From assembly GCF_026013615.1 (NCBI RefSeq), contig NZ_JAPDPI010000017.1, forward strand, positions 1-64,000: DNA of 64,000 nucleotides. Reading direction: 5' to 3'. Numbering within the stretch: position 1 is the first letter of the stretch; each line of letters begins with the position of its first letter. The notes below the pieces were generated by a model. That model searched no databases, had not been told where the DNA came from, and saw only the letters and a list, made by a program, of their open reading frames with translations. This stretch comes from Plebeiibacterium marinum. GTDB lineage: Bacteria; Bacteroidota; Bacteroidia; Bacteroidales; Marinilabiliaceae. The position numbers were made by a program, and so were the translations under genes. This document shows, piece by piece, positions 59,862-64,000 of the stretch.

Positions 59862-59997
59862 TGCAAGAAAACTCCTAAAACAATTATAACTCCAATCGCT
59901 CATCCCTAGCCACTAAAGGGGAAATCCCTACCTCTGTGCGGATTGACGGTTCTCCCTTTAGTCAAAGGGTATGAGGAAGGGAGAAATTGGACTTTTC
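59862..59997. repeat. Dispersed palindromic repeat, copy 2
   Basis: TCATCCCTAGCCACTAAAGGGGAAATCC...TGTGCGGATTGACGGTTCTCCCTTTAG...; resembles 14098-14216; 5' edge shared with 53322-53360. Confidence 0.65.
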
Positions 59998-60050
59998 TTA
60001 CCAACACTACATAACAACCATTGACTATTGACTATTGACTAATGACCATT

Positions 60051-60929
60051 TTATTGACGAAATGATGGTGAAGTTAATATTTTTGATTGGATGATATTAT
60101 CAGGAAGGCATTCCTTTTTATTGGCCCTGACCGGACAAATATCTATTCCGCCCCTACGGGTATACAAACAAGAAACCATCAATATCTCAGGATCAAATTT
60201 ATCCAGTAAACGCTTATAAACCATTTCACAAATCTCTTCATGAAAATGGTTTTCATCACGAATTGAAACTAAATATTTTAGCAATGAAATTTTATCAATA
60301 TCATATTTCGATTTGATATGAATAAATGCGCTACCCCAATCCGGTTGATGGGTGATTTTACAATTGCTACGTAGCAAATGGGTTGACACTTTAATCTCGG
60401 CAACTGATTCCGTGGCAATTCCAGTCAGCAAGCTTTCTTCTTCATTATAAATATCAAAGGAAACTTTATCTGCATCGGGTAGTGCTTCTAACAATTGATA
60501 ATCATTAAAATCATACTTCCCCAAATTATATTCAGAATGAAAAGAAAGGCTGATGTTTGTTTTTAACAAACCAGATAAATCATTTTTTATCGTTTCCAGT
60601 ACAATTTCAATCCCTTCTTCCCTGTTTTGTCCGTACCCCCCCATATTAAATGAGTTTAAGTACAGCTTTAAAGACTTGCTTTCAACCAAACATTCACTAC
60701 AACAAGAATACACCACTTTTAAAACTCCGGTAACTGGCAAACCCTTTTGTGTTAAAAAGCCCAACTCATATGCATGCCAGGCATCCATTCCTACAAAAGG
60801 AAGATTATCATCTTTAATATGATACTGCTCACGGTTTAAATAACGGGGTACCGCAACCAAAATTTCGGGTGCATATTCACGCGGGTGACTTATTTGTTTG
60901 CCTAATACTTTTCCTTCTATGGGGTTCAT
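60051..60929 (-). CDS. queF: NADPH-dependent preQ0 reductase QueF (long form)
   Basis: GVLKVVYSCCSECLVESKSLKLYLNSFNM; FHEEICEMVYKRL. Confidence 0.93.
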   Translation of the reverse strand: MNPIEGKVLGKQISHPREYAPEILVAVPRYLNREQYHIKDDNLPFVGMDAWHAYELGFLTQKGLPVTGVLKVVYSCCSECLVESKSLKLYLNSFNMGGYGQNREEGIEIVLETIKNDLSGLLKTNISLSFHSEYNLGKYDFNDYQLLEALPDADKVSFDIYNEEESLLTGIATESVAEIKVSTHLLRSNCKITHQPDWGSAFIHIKSKYDIDKISLLKYLVSIRDENHFHEEICEMVYKRLLDKFDPEILMVSCLYTRRGGIDICPVRANKKECLPDNIIQSKILTSPSFRQ

Positions 60930-61124
60930 GTTGTTAAATAAGATATTATTCTTTCTTTCAAAATTACATTAATCTATGATAAAAATTTGCAACGAAATAT
61001 AAGAAATTTATTCACTACACAAGAACAACTAAAACAACGCGTTCCAAGTCTGTTAACTCCAACAAGCGATTCGCATAATTACCTATTTCAAACCTACAAT
61101 TGACAATTGTTAATTGCTAACTGA

Positions 61125-62042
61125 TCACACTCCCTGTTTGCTTCCAAATAAATCGATATGAACCCTTGGAGTAAATTTCCATCCATTCTGGATACACATC
61201 TTAAGTACAATTGGTGTTGATTGCGCAATTTGCTGCTGACTGGCACCCAGGGGCATCAACAAAATATCATTTTGACTATAGCCCATTAGTAAATCCAGAT
61301 AATCATTTTTAATTTCAGCTGCATCACTGGCTTTACCCACAACAAATTTCAACTGCAAATCCTTTTCTAAACTATTGGCAAAATAAATATAACTCTGCAA
61401 AACATTTAAATTACGACGCACCTCATGATGAAATTTTGAAGCACCAGTTTCCCCTTCCGCAAAGTATTCAAGCTTATCTTTTGAAGGAACCGAATTACTC
61501 AATTTTGGAGAAATACTGAATAAATCAATATATTGAGCTACTTCTTTATCGAAAATAGTACCGTTGGTTTCTACTGTGATATGTAGGTGTAATTCCTTTT
61601 TGATCAACCTGCATAACTCAGCCAATCCCTCTTTCTGTAACATAGGTTCTCCACCGGTGATCACCACATGTTGCATGTTTCCGATGTTATGCCGCACCAG
61701 GTCAACTATATCCCCGACTTGCAAAACACTTTTATTTTCAGGACGAAAAGAGGCATATGAAGTATCACACTTACAAAAGCTTCCATCATCCATTTGCCAC
61801 ACACAACGCAAGTTACAACTGGCCAACCGTATAAATAACGATGGCGTTCCAGCAAGCTTCCCTTCTCCCTGAATGGTACCGGCAATGTCGATACCCGTAT
61901 TGGGCTGATGCTTTAATATGTTTCCATGCTTATCTTTGGTAATAGGAAAAACTCCATCCCCTGCCAAAACAAGCCTGGCCGATCCTGTAATCCCTGTTTC
62001 TGTATGATTAACTTTTAACTCTTCTCCAACAAGTAATTCCAT
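61125..62042 (-). CDS. queE: 7-Carboxy-7-deazaguanine synthase (radical SAM)
   Basis: GTIQGEGKLAGTPSLFIRLASCNLRCVWQMDDGSFCKCDTSYASF; VVITGGEPMLQ; adjacent to queC. Confidence 0.88.
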   Translation of the reverse strand: MELLVGEELKVNHTETGITGSARLVLAGDGVFPITKDKHGNILKHQPNTGIDIAGTIQGEGKLAGTPSLFIRLASCNLRCVWQMDDGSFCKCDTSYASFRPENKSVLQVGDIVDLVRHNIGNMQHVVITGGEPMLQKEGLAELCRLIKKELHLHITVETNGTIFDKEVAQYIDLFSISPKLSNSVPSKDKLEYFAEGETGASKFHHEVRRNLNVLQSYIYFANSLEKDLQLKFVVGKASDAAEIKNDYLDLLMGYSQNDILLMPLGASQQQIAQSTPIVLKMCIQNGWKFTPRVHIDLFGSKQGV

Positions 62043-62090
62043 ATTCCTAATCTACAAATAACTAATTCTTCAACACTAATAACCAATTTA

Positions 62091-62139
62091 CAATGATCAA
62101 TGATCAATGAACAATTGACTAATGACTAATGACCAATAA
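62091..62139. repeat. Degenerate heptanucleotide tandem repeat
   Basis: CAATGAT CAATGAT CAATGAA CAATTGA CTAATGA CTAATGA CCAATAA. Confidence 0.8.
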
Positions 62140-62805
62140 CTACAATGCCGGATCTTCAAATCCAGCTTCTGCAAAGGCTTTTGCCCTTAACAAACAGCTA
62201 TCACATGTTCCACAAGGCTTTTCTCCTCCCCTGTAGCACGACCAGGTTAACCCAAAGTCAACGCCCAACTCCATTCCAAGCTGTATCTCTTCTGCCTTGG
62301 TTTTATTCACAAAAGGAGCATTAATTTTTATCGGTTTGCCGCTTTCTGCACCCATCACTGTTCCCTTGTTTATGGCAGCTTCCATCGCATCAATAAACTC
62401 CTGCCTGCAATCAACATATCCGGAATAATCTACCTGACTCACTCCTATAAAAATATCCTGAGCTTCAATGCTCTCTGCATATGAGGCTGCTATAGATAAA
62501 AACACCATGTTTCGCGCAGGTACATAAGTCACCGGAATATCTGTGCGGTTCACATCACCATCCTCAACCTCTATATTTTTATCAGTTAATGATGAACCTC
62601 CAAAATCGCCAAGGTTAAGAGTTACAATTTTATGTGCGGCAACACCCGCCTTTTCTGCTATTGCTTTTGCATGGTTTAATTCTGTTTCATGCCTTTGCCC
62701 ATAATCAAATGATATGGCATGAACCTCATCAAAACCTTTACTTTTTGCTAAATATAATGCTACGGCAGAATCCAATCCGCCCGATAATAATACTACTGCT
62801 TTCAT
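62140..62805 (-). CDS. queC: 7-Cyano-7-deazaguanine synthase
   Basis: [53 protein letters not shown]. Confidence 0.96.
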   Translation of the reverse strand: MKAVVLLSGGLDSAVALYLAKSKGFDEVHAISFDYGQRHETELNHAKAIAEKAGVAAHKIVTLNLGDFGGSSLTDKNIEVEDGDVNRTDIPVTYVPARNMVFLSIAASYAESIEAQDIFIGVSQVDYSGYVDCRQEFIDAMEAAINKGTVMGAESGKPIKINAPFVNKTKAEEIQLGMELGVDFGLTWSCYRGGEKPCGTCDSCLLRAKAFAEAGFEDPAL

Positions 62806-63260
62806 TCTACTTAGTTATTAGTTGTTGGCTTTTAGTTATTAGTTATTTCTACTTAAGCTTAGAAATAAGGCTATTAATCATTTTTTGCTCACCATTTAGT
62901 TGGTTCATTATGAAAGAAACACTATAATCTCCTACAAGTTTTAGCTCGTCAATAACAACCAATTGCGTTTCCAATTCATAAGACGAACCTAAAGCAAATT
63001 CCAGAAATCTTTTAAATAGCTAAAAACTATTATCTAATTTCAATATAAAAACGAAGGTAAAATGTACAGAAATATTACGTTGAAAGCACACTGTATAAAT
63101 ACCCTGGTTTTGTTTATAGACAGGATGGCGTAAACGAACTGTCTTGAATTATGAGTGCAAAAATATAAAATAATAGCTTATCCACCTCGCTTATTCTAAC
63201 TTTTTAAATAATAATGATTAGTTTAGTGTTTCTTAAAAAAAGCCCACAATAAAAACATAA

Positions 63261-64000
63261 ATGAGCGAATACCATCAAATACTTGGAGTTACAACCAATG
63301 CCACACTTGACCAGATAAAGAAAGCATATCGCTCAAAAGCAAAAAAACTACATCCCGACATCAATAAATCAGAAAATGCCCATGATGAATTCATTCTTTT
63401 AAACGAAGCTTATGAATACCTTTTAAACACAAGCGGCACCCATTTTAATAGATTTAAAAGAGCTCAGGAACAGGCACAAAAACAAGCAGCATATCATAAA
63501 GCATGGGAAAAGCAAGAACGTGAAAATGCAAAAAAAAGAGCCAGGGAATATGCCCAAATGAAATATGATGAATACCTGAAATCGGATATTTACAGAACAA
63601 CGGAAGCGATTAACGCAGCTCTTGATATTTTTGTAACCGCCATTGTTTTATTGTTTATAATTGGATTGCCGGTTTTAACTTATATTGAACATGGCCCCAT
63701 TTCTTTAATATTAAGTGCCCTGATAATTCTACCAACCTCCCCTATATGGTTTCGGTTTCTGGTGAGAACTTTCCACAGCTTAAACTTCCACAGTCTACTT
63801 TCCCTCAATAAGATGTCTATGCAAAACAGAATACGCTACATTGTTATTTTGTCCTTTTTCAATTTTTTCATCTTTTTAAAAGTTACCCTCTGCACTTTTA
63901 TCGAACTGAGATGGATATTTACTCTATATATTTCCCTCTATCTTGTTACATCTATTTTTACCTGGAACTCAAAGAACAACAATAAAAAACATTTTATCCG
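63261..64000 (+). CDS. Membrane-anchored J-domain (DnaJ-like) protein, truncated by window end
   Basis: Manual translation: MSEYHQILGVTTNATLDQIKKAYRSKAKKLHPDINKSENAHDEFILLNEAYEYLL..., HPD motif, then TM helices; open to 64000. Confidence 0.88.
   Translation, partial: MSEYHQILGVTTNATLDQIKKAYRSKAKKLHPDINKSENAHDEFILLNEAYEYLLNTSGTHFNRFKRAQEQAQKQAAYHKAWEKQERENAKKRAREYAQMKYDEYLKSDIYRTTEAINAALDIFVTAIVLLFIIGLPVLTYIEHGPISLILSALIILPTSPIWFRFLVRTFHSLNFHSLLSLNKMSMQNRIRYIVILSFFNFFIFLKVTLCTFIELRWIFTLYISLYLVTSIFTWNSKNNNKKHFI

Noticed and set aside
1-64000. CRISPR array
   Set aside because: No regularly spaced identical repeats with unique spacers seen; the 7-mer and 11-mer repeats are contiguous and the attC-like sites differ in sequence and spacing. 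No cas-like ORFs in the track.
1-64000. tRNA or rRNA genes
   Set aside because: No convincing T-loop (GGTTCGAnnCC) with cloverleaf context or rRNA-like stretches noticed; a tRNAscan-SE run would be decisive.

Overview
This AT-rich Bacteroidota-type window has two parts. (1) Positions ~1-9.85 kb form an accessory island that reads as an integron-like gene-cassette array. Five complete cassettes, plus the edge of a sixth, are separated by attC-like imperfect hairpins of ~65 or ~135 bp. After every site the minus strand carries GTT-N6-AA (6/6), and each cassette ends with the reverse complement of its own first ~9 nt, as expected for circularly excised cassettes. The array ends next to a 702-aa tyrosine recombinase that does not look like a canonical IntI. 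Cassette cargo: a single-polypeptide Type IIG-like restriction-modification enzyme, an IS91-family HUH transposase with a coupled small ORF, a P-loop protein and two small membrane proteins. (2) Positions ~10-64 kb are mostly ordinary core genome: acyl-CoA dehydrogenase/EtfAB, MsrB, TsaC-like, TrkH/TrkA, ComEC, C1B aminopeptidase, menaquinone genes menF-D-B-A-C-E with an MCP inserted, GH13, LspA, carboxynorspermidine synthase/decarboxylase, S46 peptidase, Maf, UbiA, KdsC, FetAB-like ABC transporter, PanE, QueF/E/C and a J-domain protein cut by the window edge. Other points of note: a candidate ~130-nt small RNA unit between a DUF3078-like gene and tsaC, widespread period-7 (heptad) intergenic repeats, a dispersed ~110-bp repeat, and two deletion-derived pseudogenes. 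All calls come from reading the sequence and the supplied ORF track; no database search was run.
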